A model generated the notes under the pieces. The model did no database searches. It was given only the letters and a program-made list of their open reading frames with translations, and had not been told where the DNA came from. From contig CAIULL010000254.1 of the NCBI GenBank assembly GCA_903899985.1, forward strand, positions 1-64,000: 64,000 nt of DNA, given 5' to 3'. Shown in pieces: positions 43,034 to 53,462 of this stretch (its first letter is position 1; each line of letters opens with the position of its first letter). Source of the stretch: an uncultured Schlesneria sp. Lineage in GTDB: Bacteria > Planctomycetota > Planctomycetia > Planctomycetales > Planctomycetaceae. The position numbers and the translations under genes are program-made.

Positions 43034-44260
43034 ATGCGAAAAAACAAACCGTCGTTTTCAGCCGCTTGGTTCGCCCTCATCTCATTGACAGTCAGCTATT
43101 TGGCGTCCGCAACGTTGTCGGAAGCCGCTGAACCTGCGCCGGTGGCTCCAAGCGCACAGAATGACGACCCGCTGCAAATGGGCTTGCCGCCCATAATCTT
43201 CGCTGTGGCCGGGATCGAAGCAAACATCTATTTTGACAACGTGGTTCTCACGCTGAACACGGCAAATTATGCGTTCGATGTGACATGTCCCAAGGGCAAA
43301 CAACAGGCCGAAAGATGGACCTGGACACCAACTGAGGCCGACGTTGGCGATGTTCCGCTCCAGTTGGAAGTCCGTGATGATCAGAACCGGGTTGTCTCAC
43401 GCGGAAGCACGACTATCAAAGTTTCGGCAACCAAATCAGACAAGAACAATTCACTCTCTTTGTTACTCATCGGTGACAGCCTGACACATGCCTCAGTCTA
43501 TTCACAGCATTTACTCGATCTCGCAGGCAAACCGGGCCAGCGAGCTCTAAAATTGATCGGGTCTCACGGCGTGGCACCAACGTTGGGGCCGAACCGCCAC
43601 GAGGGATACGGCGGATGGACGGCTCAACGATTCGTCACTCATTTTGCGGAGACTGCACGACAAGGAGACTATTCAAAACGAGGTAGCCCGTTTCTGTACA
43701 AGCAGTCTGATGGCACCGTGAAGCTCGAATTCCAGCACTATTGCCAGGATGTGAATGAGGGACGATATCCAGACGCGGTGACGATCTTCCTTGGTCCCAA
43801 CGACATCTTTTCGTATCAGGACGAGACCATCGCAGGCGGAATCCAGGAGATGTTAGGTCACTACGATAAGTTGATCGAGATGGTCAAAGCAGCCAGTCCC
43901 GCCACACGGATTGGCGTCATGCTTCCCGTTCCTCCAGCAGCCAGTCAGGATGCGTTCGGCAGCAACTATGCGAATGGCCAGACACGCTGGCAGTACAAAC
44001 GAAACCAGCATTTTCTGGTATCGGCGATGATCAAGCGGTATGGAAGTCGACAATCCGAATCAGTTCATCTGGTCCCGACACACGTAAACTTGGATACCGT
44101 TCACAATTATCCGACCGAAACGGTGTCACCTAATGCTCATGCGGAATTGAAGGTCGTCCGGCAGAACAATGGAGTTCATCCAGCGGCGACAGGTTATCGC
44201 CAAATCGGGGACACGGTTTTCGCCTGGCTCGCTTCGCTCAGTACCGCAGAAGCTCCGTGA
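43034..44260 (+). CDS. Exported SGNH/GDSL-type hydrolase
   Basis: 408 residues from the ATG at 43034, chosen for GGGAG about 9 bases upstream over the upstream frame at 42989. Signal peptide about 1-32 (SAAWFALISLTVSYLASATLSEAA). An Ig-like or linker domain (to about 140) precedes the hydrolase. SGNH blocks: LLLIGDSLTHASVY, then GYGGWTAQRF, then FLGPNDIFSY, and VRQNNGVHPAATGYRQIG. The last block normally has Asp three residues before the His; here it is Asn. The Ser and His remain, so activity may be reduced or altered. Likely an esterase on envelope or external polysaccharide. Confidence 0.88.
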   Translation: MRKNKPSFSAAWFALISLTVSYLASATLSEAAEPAPVAPSAQNDDPLQMGLPPIIFAVAGIEANIYFDNVVLTLNTANYAFDVTCPKGKQQAERWTWTPTEADVGDVPLQLEVRDDQNRVVSRGSTTIKVSATKSDKNNSLSLLLIGDSLTHASVYSQHLLDLAGKPGQRALKLIGSHGVAPTLGPNRHEGYGGWTAQRFVTHFAETARQGDYSKRGSPFLYKQSDGTVKLEFQHYCQDVNEGRYPDAVTIFLGPNDIFSYQDETIAGGIQEMLGHYDKLIEMVKAASPATRIGVMLPVPPAASQDAFGSNYANGQTRWQYKRNQHFLVSAMIKRYGSRQSESVHLVPTHVNLDTVHNYPTETVSPNAHAELKVVRQNNGVHPAATGYRQIGDTVFAWLASLSTAEAP

Positions 44261-44346
44261 GGTCGTGAAAAACATACTGGCTCCGATCGGTTCACCAGGT
44301 CATATAGGACCGTTGAATTCAATAAGGTGACCGCGTTTCCTTGCCG

Positions 44347-45801
44347 TTACCCCAACACACCAGGAATCGTCTTCCAGCTTTGGGCAACGCCCGTCAACCG
44401 TTCTTGCCGACCATTCGTTTCGAAGAACAGGTCATCTGGCCGTAGTCCTAATGCGGTCAGAATCGTTGCATGCAGGTTTTTGACGGGTTGCGGCTGGTCG
44501 ACGGCTCGCAGGCCAATTTCGTCAGTTGCACCAATTGCTTGCCCTGACTTTACACCACCACCCGCCATCCAGATTGTAAACCCATAGGGGTTATGGTTGC
44601 GTCCGTTATTCCCCTGCATCATCGGAGTACGACCGAATTCGCCAGCCCAGACAACCAGCGTCGTCTCTAACAACCCGCGTTGCTTAAGATCAGCCAATAA
44701 CGCGGCAATCGGTTGATCCGTTTGAGCCGCATTTCGCTGGTGGTAATCGGTGTTGTTATCATGTCCATCCCAGCCCAGCTTGTCGACGGCATTATAAAGC
44801 TGGACGAAGCGGACGCCTTTCTCAATTAATCGACGCGACAACAGGCACATTCGTCCGAACAGGACCTTGTTCTTATTCTCGTCATTCAGCCCGTATGCGT
44901 TTTGCGTCTGCTGCGTCTCTTGAGCCAATTCGCCGACATCGATTGCTTCAGACTGCATTCGATAGGCCAGTTCGTACGAAGCGATTCGACCATCCAGTTC
45001 CAGGACACCGGGCCGTTGTACAGCATGCATTCGATTGAGTTCCTGAACGACATCAAGCGTCGAACGTTGAACGCCAACCAGATCTGCTGGAGGCTCCAGA
45101 TTCAGTGCCAGAGGGCCTTCGTAACGGAACTGAGTCCCCTGAAACGCCGCAGGAAGAAAACCATTACTCCAGTTGGCCGACCCGCCCAAGCCTCCAACTT
45201 TATATAACAAGACATAGCCGGGCAGGTTCTGGTTGACCGAACCAAGACCATAGGTCACCCACGATCCCATGCTCGGCTTGCCGCTCAGAATTGATCCCGT
45301 ATTCATCAAATAGGTCGCGGGAGCGTGGTTCGAGCTGTCACTATACATCGACCGAACCAGGCACAATTCGTCTGCATGTTGAGCTGTATGTGGCAGCAAA
45401 TCCGAAAACCACAAACCGCTTTCACCATGCTGAGCCCATTTCCAGGGGCCGGACATCAGTTCGTCCTTACAGTGATTGAGGACGCCACCGACCTTGTCGT
45501 TCTGATTTTTGAACGATTCGGGAACCGGTTGCCCATTCAGCCGGATCAATTCGGGTTTGTAATCGATCAGATCAAACGTCGAAGGACCTCCGTATTGAAA
45601 CAGAAAGATGACCTGTTTCGCCCTTGAGGCAACGTGCGACAAACGCTCAATCAAGGGATTCAACGGATCAATCGTTGTCTGTTGCGGTGATGCAGCACGA
45701 GTGTCCTCCGCGAGCAAAGCGGCCAATGCGACGCTACCGAAGCCAGCTCCAGACCGCTGAAGAAAGTCTCGACGATTAAAATTAAGGTTTTCAAGTGGCA
45801 T
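44347..45801 (-). CDS. DUF1501 (sulfatase-fold) Tat-exported protein
   Basis: 484 residues from the ATG at 45799-45801; the ATG at 45825 is an alternative. The N-terminus has a Tat signal (NRRDFLQRSGAGFGSVALAALLA). DUF1501 belongs to the alkaline-phosphatase-like sulfatase fold. Characteristic segments are VIFLFQYGGPSTFDLIDYKPE, then VRFVQLYNA, then DGHDNNTDYH and VWAGEFGRTPMMQGNNGRNHNP. In planctomycetes it is almost always encoded directly after a PSCyt/DUF1549/DUF1553 protein, as here (24 bases). Function unknown. Confidence 0.93.
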   Translation of the reverse strand: MPLENLNFNRRDFLQRSGAGFGSVALAALLAEDTRAASPQQTTIDPLNPLIERLSHVASRAKQVIFLFQYGGPSTFDLIDYKPELIRLNGQPVPESFKNQNDKVGGVLNHCKDELMSGPWKWAQHGESGLWFSDLLPHTAQHADELCLVRSMYSDSSNHAPATYLMNTGSILSGKPSMGSWVTYGLGSVNQNLPGYVLLYKVGGLGGSANWSNGFLPAAFQGTQFRYEGPLALNLEPPADLVGVQRSTLDVVQELNRMHAVQRPGVLELDGRIASYELAYRMQSEAIDVGELAQETQQTQNAYGLNDENKNKVLFGRMCLLSRRLIEKGVRFVQLYNAVDKLGWDGHDNNTDYHQRNAAQTDQPIAALLADLKQRGLLETTLVVWAGEFGRTPMMQGNNGRNHNPYGFTIWMAGGGVKSGQAIGATDEIGLRAVDQPQPVKNLHATILTALGLRPDDLFFETNGRQERLTGVAQSWKTIPGVLG

Positions 45802-45825
45802 AACGGACTCTGAATGAGAGAACAA

Positions 45826-48375
45826 TCAATCGATATACATGAACTCGTTCAGATTAAGAACTGCTCGACACAGATCGCGCAGTGCCAATAATTCCGCTTG
45901 ATCCTCAGCACCATCGATCCGATGTTGATCGGTATGGCGACGGAGGAGATCCAGGCAGATCGCTTTTTCTTTCGCGTCGGGGGATCGGCTTAGCGCTCGT
46001 TGAAACAAGACTTCGACTCGTCTATCTGAATCGTGACCAGTCTCTTCAGCCACTCGTTCTGCCAGGATCGACGCAAAGCGAATGGATTCAGGACTGTTGA
46101 ACAACATCAACGCTTGAGGCGCCACAACAGTCGTATCACGGCGAGCACACGAAACCGTCGTGTCAGGAAGGTCGAAAGCTTGCAGGAACGGAATCGGCAT
46201 CGCTCGTTTGCGGACGAGAAACACACTGCGGACATCCGTTTCTTCAACGGGATCTTCGTACCAGCCTTGCATCCGCCCCCCGTCCCCGCCGTCCTTTGCT
46301 TCTAGGATTCCCGGTTGAGCATGCAGTAAATCGATCGGCACATTCGGCCAGCGTGGCTTGCCCGAATCGGCTGACTTCAATGCGCCGGATACCGAAAGCA
46401 AACTGTCACGCAACGTCTCGGCATCAAGACGAACAACGTTTTGTCGCCAAAGCAGCCTGTTTTCCGGATCTTTTTCCTGATTGCGGCCATTGTCATGCGA
46501 CCCCATATCAGGACGAGTTGCATTGCTGGTTTGCCGATAAGTCGCAGAACAGACGATCGCACGATGCAGTTTCTTGATCGACCACCCATCGTTGATAAAA
46601 GCGATGGCAAGCCAGTCGAGTAACTCGGGGTGTGTCGGCCGCGCGCCACTAAAGCCAAAATCATTTGCAGTCGCGACAAGCCCCACTCCAAAGTGATGCT
46701 GCCAGACGCGGTTGACCAGCGTTCGAGCTGTCCACGGATTTTCCGATGAGGCAATCCAGTTGGCCAACGCCAGCCTACGGCCCGTCGTATCAGCTCGGGG
46801 TGGTTCGATCGTTGCCGGATTTGGATCAAGAACCGAGACGAATCCGGGTGGAACTTCTTCGCGCGGTTGCGAAAAGTCACCTTGATAAAACACATGCGTC
46901 TCCGGAGCTTCCGCACCGGAATCGGTCGCTCCCATGGCCATACGGGTCGAACGTTTCTTCGTTTCGATCTGGGCGATCGTTTTACTGAGTTCGTCGTATC
47001 GAGGCTGATCCTCGCTCTTGTCCTTATCCAGCTTCGACTGTTCCTCTTTCAGCGGTGCCGACTCTTCATCAACTGCGGCGTTGTGCCTGGCGATCTCTTC
47101 CAGATCATCAGCCAATTCAATCACCAGATCGTTTCGAGGAGTCACACCCGCGAAGAACGCCCGCAGGCGAAAGTGGTCAGCCTGTGAGAGCGGATCATAC
47201 TTATGATCATGACATTGGCAGCACGAAAAGGTTAATCCCAGAAAGGCCGAACCCGTTGTGTTTGTCAGGTCTGCCAATTGCTGGTCCCGATGTCGAACTT
47301 CTTCCTGGAAAATCGGGGCGGTACTGTCCCATTGGCCCAGTCTCAAGAATCCCGTGGCAATTAACTTGTCGGCTTCATTAGCGTTCTTCGCCGGACCATC
47401 AACGAGCTCGTCCCCAGCGAGTTGCTCTCGAATGAACTGGTCATAGGGCTTATCCTGGTTGAACGAGCGAATGACATAATCGCGGTATTGCCAAGCTAAT
47501 GGCCGGTATTCATCACGTTCAAATCCTTCGGTATCGGCATAGCGAACAACATCGAGCCAATGTCGCGCCCAACGCTCGCCATAACGTGGGGAATCCAACA
47601 GTCGGTCGACCAGGTTTTCGTACGCGTTTGACGATGAATCCTCAACAAAACTTCGCACGTCATCGGGTGTCGGCGGCAATCCAGTCAGGTCAAAACTCAA
47701 TCGACGGATTAAGGTTCGTTTGTCCGCTTGAACTGAAGGAACGATCCCCGCATCAGTCAGGCGTTTTCGGATTAACCAGTCGATCAATCCAGGAGCGAGG
47801 TGTTGTACTGATTCCGCAGCCAGACCCTCGGGCCCCTTGAAACACGATTCATCAATCACTGGCTTTTTTAAAGACCACAAGTCGAGTCTCTCACCGCCAA
47901 ATATTTTTCGAATCGGGTTGTTCGCATCGGTAAAAGCATTCCCCATTGGTATGGCTTGCCGTGATTCATCTTCGACAGGCAGCATCGCTTGCACAGGCCA
48001 ATAAGCTCCCGACTCGACCCAGTGTTCCAGAACTTTGATTTCCCGGTCTGACAGCCGGGACTTGGGTGGCATCTGCAAGTCAGGATTTCTGAACCGTACG
48101 GCTTCAATCAGTCGACTTTTCGCGAGATCCCCGGGGATGATCGCAGGCCCGGTATCGCCCCCACGCTTTGCTGCCGTCAGCGAATCAAGTCGTAAACCAC
48201 CTTCTTGCTTCTCCACACCGTGGCAGGAAATGCATTTCGATTGAAGCAGTGGTTGAACGACTTCGACAAATTCTTTGGTTTTTATGTCTTCATTTGCGAA
48301 CACGAACGTCGATGAAAACACGAACGCTGCAACGAGCGAAATGGTGTGATGACGGTTGAAGCACTGATGTTTCAT
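45826..48375 (-). CDS. Planctomycete cytochrome c-type (PSCyt1) / DUF1549 / DUF1553 protein
   Basis: 850 residues from the ATG at 48373-48375; a start at 48396 is possible. Signal peptide about 1-28. The N-terminal PSCyt1 domain has the haem-c site CISCHG and a distal methionine region (LQMPPKSRLSD). DUF1549 follows (LIRRLSFDLTGLPPTPDDV, then RYGERWARHWLDVVRYADTEGFERDE) and DUF1553 is C-terminal (RLALANWIASSENPWTARTLVNRVWQHHFG, YRQTS). It is the first gene of a two-gene operon with the DUF1501 protein. A link to polysaccharide breakdown is proposed in the literature but not shown here. Confidence 0.95.
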   Translation of the reverse strand: MKHQCFNRHHTISLVAAFVFSSTFVFANEDIKTKEFVEVVQPLLQSKCISCHGVEKQEGGLRLDSLTAAKRGGDTGPAIIPGDLAKSRLIEAVRFRNPDLQMPPKSRLSDREIKVLEHWVESGAYWPVQAMLPVEDESRQAIPMGNAFTDANNPIRKIFGGERLDLWSLKKPVIDESCFKGPEGLAAESVQHLAPGLIDWLIRKRLTDAGIVPSVQADKRTLIRRLSFDLTGLPPTPDDVRSFVEDSSSNAYENLVDRLLDSPRYGERWARHWLDVVRYADTEGFERDEYRPLAWQYRDYVIRSFNQDKPYDQFIREQLAGDELVDGPAKNANEADKLIATGFLRLGQWDSTAPIFQEEVRHRDQQLADLTNTTGSAFLGLTFSCCQCHDHKYDPLSQADHFRLRAFFAGVTPRNDLVIELADDLEEIARHNAAVDEESAPLKEEQSKLDKDKSEDQPRYDELSKTIAQIETKKRSTRMAMGATDSGAEAPETHVFYQGDFSQPREEVPPGFVSVLDPNPATIEPPRADTTGRRLALANWIASSENPWTARTLVNRVWQHHFGVGLVATANDFGFSGARPTHPELLDWLAIAFINDGWSIKKLHRAIVCSATYRQTSNATRPDMGSHDNGRNQEKDPENRLLWRQNVVRLDAETLRDSLLSVSGALKSADSGKPRWPNVPIDLLHAQPGILEAKDGGDGGRMQGWYEDPVEETDVRSVFLVRKRAMPIPFLQAFDLPDTTVSCARRDTTVVAPQALMLFNSPESIRFASILAERVAEETGHDSDRRVEVLFQRALSRSPDAKEKAICLDLLRRHTDQHRIDGAEDQAELLALRDLCRAVLNLNEFMYID

Positions 48376-48646
48376 GCGGTCATGCTCACGAATCAACGTT
48401 GTGCCCGAAAAACTGCCTGAGGGTCATCTATTCAAGGAAATGCAGCCGAGGCATGGTGCGTTTAACGCCCCCTTCTGATTCTAATCAATCGGCTTCGTAA
48501 TTGTCGGCATCCATCACAACTCATAGAAATAAAAGAATTGATAATTGACGGTTTTTGCTTTGATCGGTACGTTTGCGGCGAGCGAAAAGTCGTAGCGAAC
48601 GGCTTGAACCGGTTTCTGCGGTATGATACCTCAGCGGGAAAATCTC

Positions 48647-49762
48647 ATGGCCCAAGTTCGTGTTCTTGTCGGTACGCGTAAAGGTGCATTCATCCTCACT
48701 TCCGATGGGAAACGCGAAAAATGGGATGTCAACGGTCCCTTTTTCGGCGGTTGGGAAATCTATCATCTAAAGGGTTCTCCCGTTGATCCGAATCGAATTT
48801 ATGCGTCTCAATCAAGCAGTTGGTTCGGGCAATTAATTCAGCGTTCCAACGATGGTGGCAAAACTTGGGAACCGGTCGATAACAAATTTGTCTACGACGG
48901 TATTCCTGGGACTCATCAATGGTACGATGGCACACCGCACCCCTGGGAATTCAAACGAGTCTGGCATCTCGAACCTTCCTTATCCGATCCCGATACGGTT
49001 TACGCTGGAGTTGAGGACGCCGCCTTGTTTCGGACCAGTGATGGCGGAAAGTCATGGCACGAACTTTCGGGGCTTCGAACACAAGGGACTGGAGCCAACT
49101 GGATGCCCGGTGCAGGGGGGATGTGCCTGCATACCATCCTGATCGATCCGGTTGACCCACGAAGAATCTTCATCGCCATTTCGGCTGCAGGGGCATTTCG
49201 AACGGATGATGGTGGCCAGACATGGAAGCCGATCAATCGAGGCCTCAGGTCAAACCATATTCCTGATCCGACGGCCGAAGTCGGCCATTGCGTTCACCGG
49301 ATTGCCGCACATCGATCACGTCCCAACGTCCTGTTCATGCAGAAACATTGGGATGTGATGCGCAGTGACGACGCCGGAGACTCGTGGCACGAGGTCAGCG
49401 GTAACCTGCCAACTGACTTTGGATTTACCATTGATGTCCACGCTCATGAACCCGAAACGGTTTACGTCGTCCCGATCAAGAGTGACTCGGAACACTATCC
49501 GCTGGACGGAAAGCTGCAGGTCTTTCGCAGTCGAACGGGTGGAAACGATTGGGAAGCACTCACGAATGGGCTTCCACAACGCGACTGTTATGTCAACGTA
49601 TTGCGCGACGCGATGGCCGTTGATTCGCTTGATCAATGCGGAGTGTACTTCGGCACAACCGGAGGCCAGGTATATGCCTCAGCCGATTCCGGAGACCATT
49701 GGATGCCGATCGTGCGGGATCTTCCTCCAGTGGTTGCGGTTGAGGTCCAGACGCTGCCATGA
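48647..49762 (+). CDS. BNR-repeat (sialidase/VPS10-like propeller) protein
   Basis: 371 residues from the ATG at 48647 (GCGGGA upstream). Asp-box/BNR repeats are clear: [44 protein letters not shown] and [11 protein letters not shown]. No signal peptide, so it appears cytosolic. Sialidase catalytic residues were not identified, so the old label exo-alpha-sialidase is not justified. Its last four bases overlap the start of a MoaD/ThiS-like gene (ATGA), implying coupled translation and perhaps a functional pair. Confidence 0.88.
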   Translation: MAQVRVLVGTRKGAFILTSDGKREKWDVNGPFFGGWEIYHLKGSPVDPNRIYASQSSSWFGQLIQRSNDGGKTWEPVDNKFVYDGIPGTHQWYDGTPHPWEFKRVWHLEPSLSDPDTVYAGVEDAALFRTSDGGKSWHELSGLRTQGTGANWMPGAGGMCLHTILIDPVDPRRIFIAISAAGAFRTDDGGQTWKPINRGLRSNHIPDPTAEVGHCVHRIAAHRSRPNVLFMQKHWDVMRSDDAGDSWHEVSGNLPTDFGFTIDVHAHEPETVYVVPIKSDSEHYPLDGKLQVFRSRTGGNDWEALTNGLPQRDCYVNVLRDAMAVDSLDQCGVYFGTTGGQVYASADSGDHWMPIVRDLPPVVAVEVQTLP

Positions 49763-50055
49763 TTCGTATTGTTCTCCCGCCGCATCTGCAAACGTTAGCC
49801 AAAGTCGGAAGCGAGGTCACGGTTGAGGTCGAAGGGACCGCAACACGAAATGCGATTCTCGACAAACTTGAGGCTGATTATCCCTTGCTTCGCGGCACAA
49901 TTAGGGATCACGTGACGCTGAAGCGGAGACCTTTCCTGAGGTTCTTCGCTTGTGGCGAAGATCTTTCGTTTGAGCCGGCGGATATACCGTTACCTGACGC
50001 AGTCTTAGCGGGCGTTGAGCCCTTTTTTGTCGTGGGGGCGGTGGCGGGTGGATAA
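49759..50055 (+). CDS. MoaD/ThiS-family ubiquitin-like protein
   Basis: 98 residues with a beta-grasp pattern ([38 protein letters not shown]) and the decisive C-terminal GAVAGG, whose free di-glycine is needed for adenylation and thiocarboxylation in sulfur carriers. It could serve molybdopterin, thiamine or another pathway; none of those genes is nearby. Translationally coupled to the BNR-repeat gene. Confidence 0.88.
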   Translation: MIRIVLPPHLQTLAKVGSEVTVEVEGTATRNAILDKLEADYPLLRGTIRDHVTLKRRPFLRFFACGEDLSFEPADIPLPDAVLAGVEPFFVVGAVAGG

Positions 50056-50102
50056 CGCCGCCGTTGTGCAAGAACCTTCTGGCTGCACGGGCCTGACCTG
50101 CA

Positions 50103-50175
50103 GTAATGGGACCAATAGGACTTATGGGACGATGGGCGAATGATGTCCTTTCAAATAAGTCCAAACTGTCCCATC
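50103..50175. repeat. ATAAGTCCCAT-family palindromic repeat, rearranged copy
   Basis: AATGGGACCAATAGGACTTATGGGAC (shown in parts) near 50105 and ATAAGTCC...GTCCCATCATT near 50155 are inverted forms of the motif at 5761 and 22102. The gap 50056-50383 has no other structure or gene. Confidence 0.55.
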
Positions 50176-50383
50176 ATTCCAATTCGTTTTTTCAACGAAT
50201 TGTTTGGGCTCTGATCGTGCTGATGTTTACTCGAAAGGGAGGCTTGGCGTTATCGTCGATGGCTGATTAACAGGCGTTTGGCTTTCCGAAGATGCCGCAT
50301 CTCATGTCGTCCGTATCATTGGCGGTTCGACTCGGCCGCTCTCATAATATGAATTGTCGATTACTTAACTGGAAATCCAATAC

Positions 50384-51829
50384 ATGAACCGAGTCAAAAC
50401 CCCTCAAAGTCGGTGTCTTGCTGGCGTCGCTCGTTGTGATGTGACCCCCGTCGTCGGGACATTCCATCGCATGTGGGGAGCCGCCACACACAACCGATCC
50501 ACCGGAGTGCATCGGCCGCTAACGGCGACGGTACTGTATTTGCAAAGCTTGTCCGACGATGGGCAACCGCCCGTCGTGTTGACGGCCTTGGATCACTGCT
50601 TGTTATGGCCGAAGGAGATGAATCAGTTGCTTGACTCGATCAGTGCTGCGACGGGATTGGGTCGTGAATCACTGATCGTCTTTTTTTCTCATACGCACGG
50701 TGCGGGGTTGATGGGACTGGAACGAAAGGATCTTCCGGGGGGCGACTTGATTGAACCCTACCTGAAAGATCTTGCGACGAAGATCAGTGATCTCGTTCGG
50801 GAGTCTCAGCGTCGCTCTGTCCCAGCGACGATTGTGTATGGCCAAGGCCGCTGCAGCCTGGCGCAGAATCGTGATTACTTCGATGCCGAACGTGGCCGAT
50901 ACGTATGCGGTTACAACCCCGATGGCGTGACAGACGAGACGGTCATTATCGGACGCGTCACCTCCGATACAGGGTCTTCCATCGCGACATTCGTGAACTA
51001 CGCATGTCATCCGACGACGTTAGCATGGGAGAATACACTCATCAGCCCGGACTATATCGGTGCCATGCGTGAAGTCATTGAAGCGGCGACTCATGCTCCT
51101 TGCCTTTTTATCCAGGGGGCTTCGGGTGACATCGGTCCGAAACACGGCTTTGTTGGTGATGTCGACGTTGCGGATCGGAATGGTCGGGAATTGGGATATG
51201 CAGCGCTGGCGGCCCTGGAATCCCTGCCTGTCCCCGGTGTCGAGTTTGAATATGTCGGGCCTGTGATTTCCGGCGCAACTCTCGGCATCTGGAAGTACTC
51301 TCCGGAGCCTGTCGAACGTGCCTCACAACATTCACGGTGGATTGTTCGGCAAGACCTAGTGCCGCTCAAATACCGCAGCGACCTACCTTCTCGTGCGGAC
51401 CTCGAACAGGAAGAATTGCAGCATCGAGCTGAAGAACAGGCGGTGATTGCCAAAGGAGATGCCGAAGCGATTCGTAATGCTCATGCGATGGTCGAACGAA
51501 CCACCAGGCGTTTGATTCGCTTTGCACCGCTACCGCCAGGCGAAAGTTATCCGTATCCAGTGATCGCGTGGCGGATCGGCGATGCCGTCTGGCTGGCTCT
51601 GGACGGCGAACACTATAATGTTCTGCAACGAACGTTACGCACGCGATTTCCAAATGTTCCCTTGATCATCGGAACGATCGCTAACGGCTCGACTGTCTGG
51701 TATCTGCCTGAAACGACAAGTTACGGACTCGGGCTGTACGAAGAGGAGGTTTCGGTACTCGCTCAAGGGTGTCTTGAAGCGGTTATTGAAGCGGCGACGA
51801 ATGTAATACAAAAACTGATTGAGGCTTGA
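50384..51829 (+). CDS. Neutral/alkaline ceramidase-like protein
   Basis: 481 residues, no signal peptide. Begins LAGVARCDVTPVVGTFHRMWG and continues with SHTHGAGLMG, FVNYACHPTTLAWENTLISPDY and FIQGASGDIGPKHGF, the metal- and substrate-site pattern of the ceramidase N-terminal domain superfamily. Many planctomycete members of this family act on unknown amides. It is 6 bases upstream of the Prc-type protease frame. Confidence 0.88.
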   Translation: MNRVKTPQSRCLAGVARCDVTPVVGTFHRMWGAATHNRSTGVHRPLTATVLYLQSLSDDGQPPVVLTALDHCLLWPKEMNQLLDSISAATGLGRESLIVFFSHTHGAGLMGLERKDLPGGDLIEPYLKDLATKISDLVRESQRRSVPATIVYGQGRCSLAQNRDYFDAERGRYVCGYNPDGVTDETVIIGRVTSDTGSSIATFVNYACHPTTLAWENTLISPDYIGAMREVIEAATHAPCLFIQGASGDIGPKHGFVGDVDVADRNGRELGYAALAALESLPVPGVEFEYVGPVISGATLGIWKYSPEPVERASQHSRWIVRQDLVPLKYRSDLPSRADLEQEELQHRAEEQAVIAKGDAEAIRNAHAMVERTTRRLIRFAPLPPGESYPYPVIAWRIGDAVWLALDGEHYNVLQRTLRTRFPNVPLIIGTIANGSTVWYLPETTSYGLGLYEEEVSVLAQGCLEAVIEAATNVIQKLIEA

Positions 51830-51961
51830 TTTGCGATGCAAGTCTTGCCGCTAAGGTGTGAACGACGTATTCTTCATTCATCGAAGATTCACAATTCGGC
51901 GATGCCGGATGCGAGCAAATCGAGGGAACGACTGATCGAACTGAGCGAAGGAAATGAGATG

Positions 51962-53434
51962 ATGCAGTGGCGGCAATTTGGGTTGACGGTTCTGTTGATC
52001 GTGGTCGGCAGCGGGTTGTTTGTGAATTCGGCCCGTGCAGCAACCGAAGATGAATACTACGAATTGATGAAGGTCTTCGTAGATACCTTCGAACAGATTG
52101 ACCGCAATTACGTCACTCAAGTCGACAAGCGCGAATTGATCGAAGCCGCGATGCGAGGCATGCTTCTGAAACTCGATCCCTATTCGTCGTACATCGACAA
52201 ACAGGAGTTACGAAGTTTTACGGAACATGTCGAACAGGAATTCGGTGGGATCGGTATCCAGGTCACGATTGATCCACGGACACGTCAGCTGATGGTTATG
52301 ACCCCTCTACCGGGGACCCCCGCTTACAAGGCAGGTGTGCTTGCAGGTGACCGTATTCTGGAAATCGACGACAAATTGACCGCCGACTTCCAGGAAGGTC
52401 GCGAAATGGATTCTGCGATCTCGCTGATGCGTGGCAAGCCAGGAGCATCAGTGAAAATCAAATTACAGCACGAAGGTTCTGAGACTCCTGTAACCATCGA
52501 AGTCACCCGAGATGTCATCAAGACCCCAACCGTTCTGGGCGACCATTACGATGCCAAAGGGGAGTGGTCATTCATGCTCGATGAAAAGGAAAAAATCGGC
52601 TACATCCGCCTGACCAGTTTCGGACGCAACAGTGCCGAAGAAATCCACGACGCCTTAACGAAACTCCAAAAAGAGGGGATGCGGGCACTGGTTCTGGATA
52701 TGCGGTTCAATCCCGGTGGCCTGTTGACCGCTGCGACTGCCATCGCTGATTTCTTTATCTCGAACGGAGTGATCGTCAGCACGAAGGGACGCAACACAGA
52801 AGAACACTTCGTTGAAGCCAAGAAAGCCGGAACTTTCAGTGGTTTTCCAATGGCCGTGCTCGTCAATCGCTATAGCGCGTCAGCGGCCGAAATCGTCAGC
52901 GCCTGCCTGCAGGACTATAAGCGCGCGATTATCGTTGGTGAACGGACCTGGGGAAAAGGAAGTGTGCAGAACGTGGTTGAACTGGAAGGGGGCCAGAGCG
53001 CATTGAAACTGACAACCGCCAGTTACCACCGACCGAGCGGCAAGAACATCCACCGGTTCCCTAAAGCGACAGAAAAAGACGAATGGGGCGTCATGCCTGA
53101 CCCTGGGTATGAATATAAGATGACATTCGACGAAATGCGTGATTTGGATAATTCCCGACGTGAACGCGAAGTCATTCGCAAGGATGGAACGGTTCCACAA
53201 TCGACGTTCGTGGATAAACAACTGAATTCAGCACTCGATGGAATTAAAAAACAATTGGCTGAAGGAAAGCCGATTGTCGAACAACCCGTTGAACGAGCTG
53301 CTGACCCCGAGAAAAAGGGGGTGGAAAAGAAAGCTGCAGGAATCATCAACCCCGCAAAATCACCAGTCCCGTTTGTTGACGCGATTCTCGAATACTGGCG
53401 AGTGCAATCAGACCGGCGAGTTCAATTCCTGTGA
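51962..53434 (+). CDS. Carboxyl-terminal processing protease (S41, Prc/CtpA)
   Basis: 490 residues from the ATG at 51962, supported by GAAGGAAATGAG; the frame runs open from 51836. A signal anchor covers about 7-25 (GLTVLLIVVGSGLFVNSARA). PDZ domain at about 88-180 (FGGIGIQVTID, AGDRILEIDD). The protease core has MRFNPGGLL, the serine in NRYSASAAEIVSACLQDY, and the lysine in TWGKGSVQ, a Ser-Lys dyad. It processes exported protein C-termini. The DUF58 gene follows by 28 bases. Confidence 0.96.
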   Translation: MQWRQFGLTVLLIVVGSGLFVNSARAATEDEYYELMKVFVDTFEQIDRNYVTQVDKRELIEAAMRGMLLKLDPYSSYIDKQELRSFTEHVEQEFGGIGIQVTIDPRTRQLMVMTPLPGTPAYKAGVLAGDRILEIDDKLTADFQEGREMDSAISLMRGKPGASVKIKLQHEGSETPVTIEVTRDVIKTPTVLGDHYDAKGEWSFMLDEKEKIGYIRLTSFGRNSAEEIHDALTKLQKEGMRALVLDMRFNPGGLLTAATAIADFFISNGVIVSTKGRNTEEHFVEAKKAGTFSGFPMAVLVNRYSASAAEIVSACLQDYKRAIIVGERTWGKGSVQNVVELEGGQSALKLTTASYHRPSGKNIHRFPKATEKDEWGVMPDPGYEYKMTFDEMRDLDNSRREREVIRKDGTVPQSTFVDKQLNSALDGIKKQLAEGKPIVEQPVERAADPEKKGVEKKAAGIINPAKSPVPFVDAILEYWRVQSDRRVQFL

Positions 53435-53462
53435 GTGATTTCTCTTTGTAACGCATCGACTC

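Noticed and set aside
48647-49762. Sialidase enzyme activity
   Set aside because: BNR repeats alone do not show sialidase catalysis, and no arginine triad or signal peptide was recognised.
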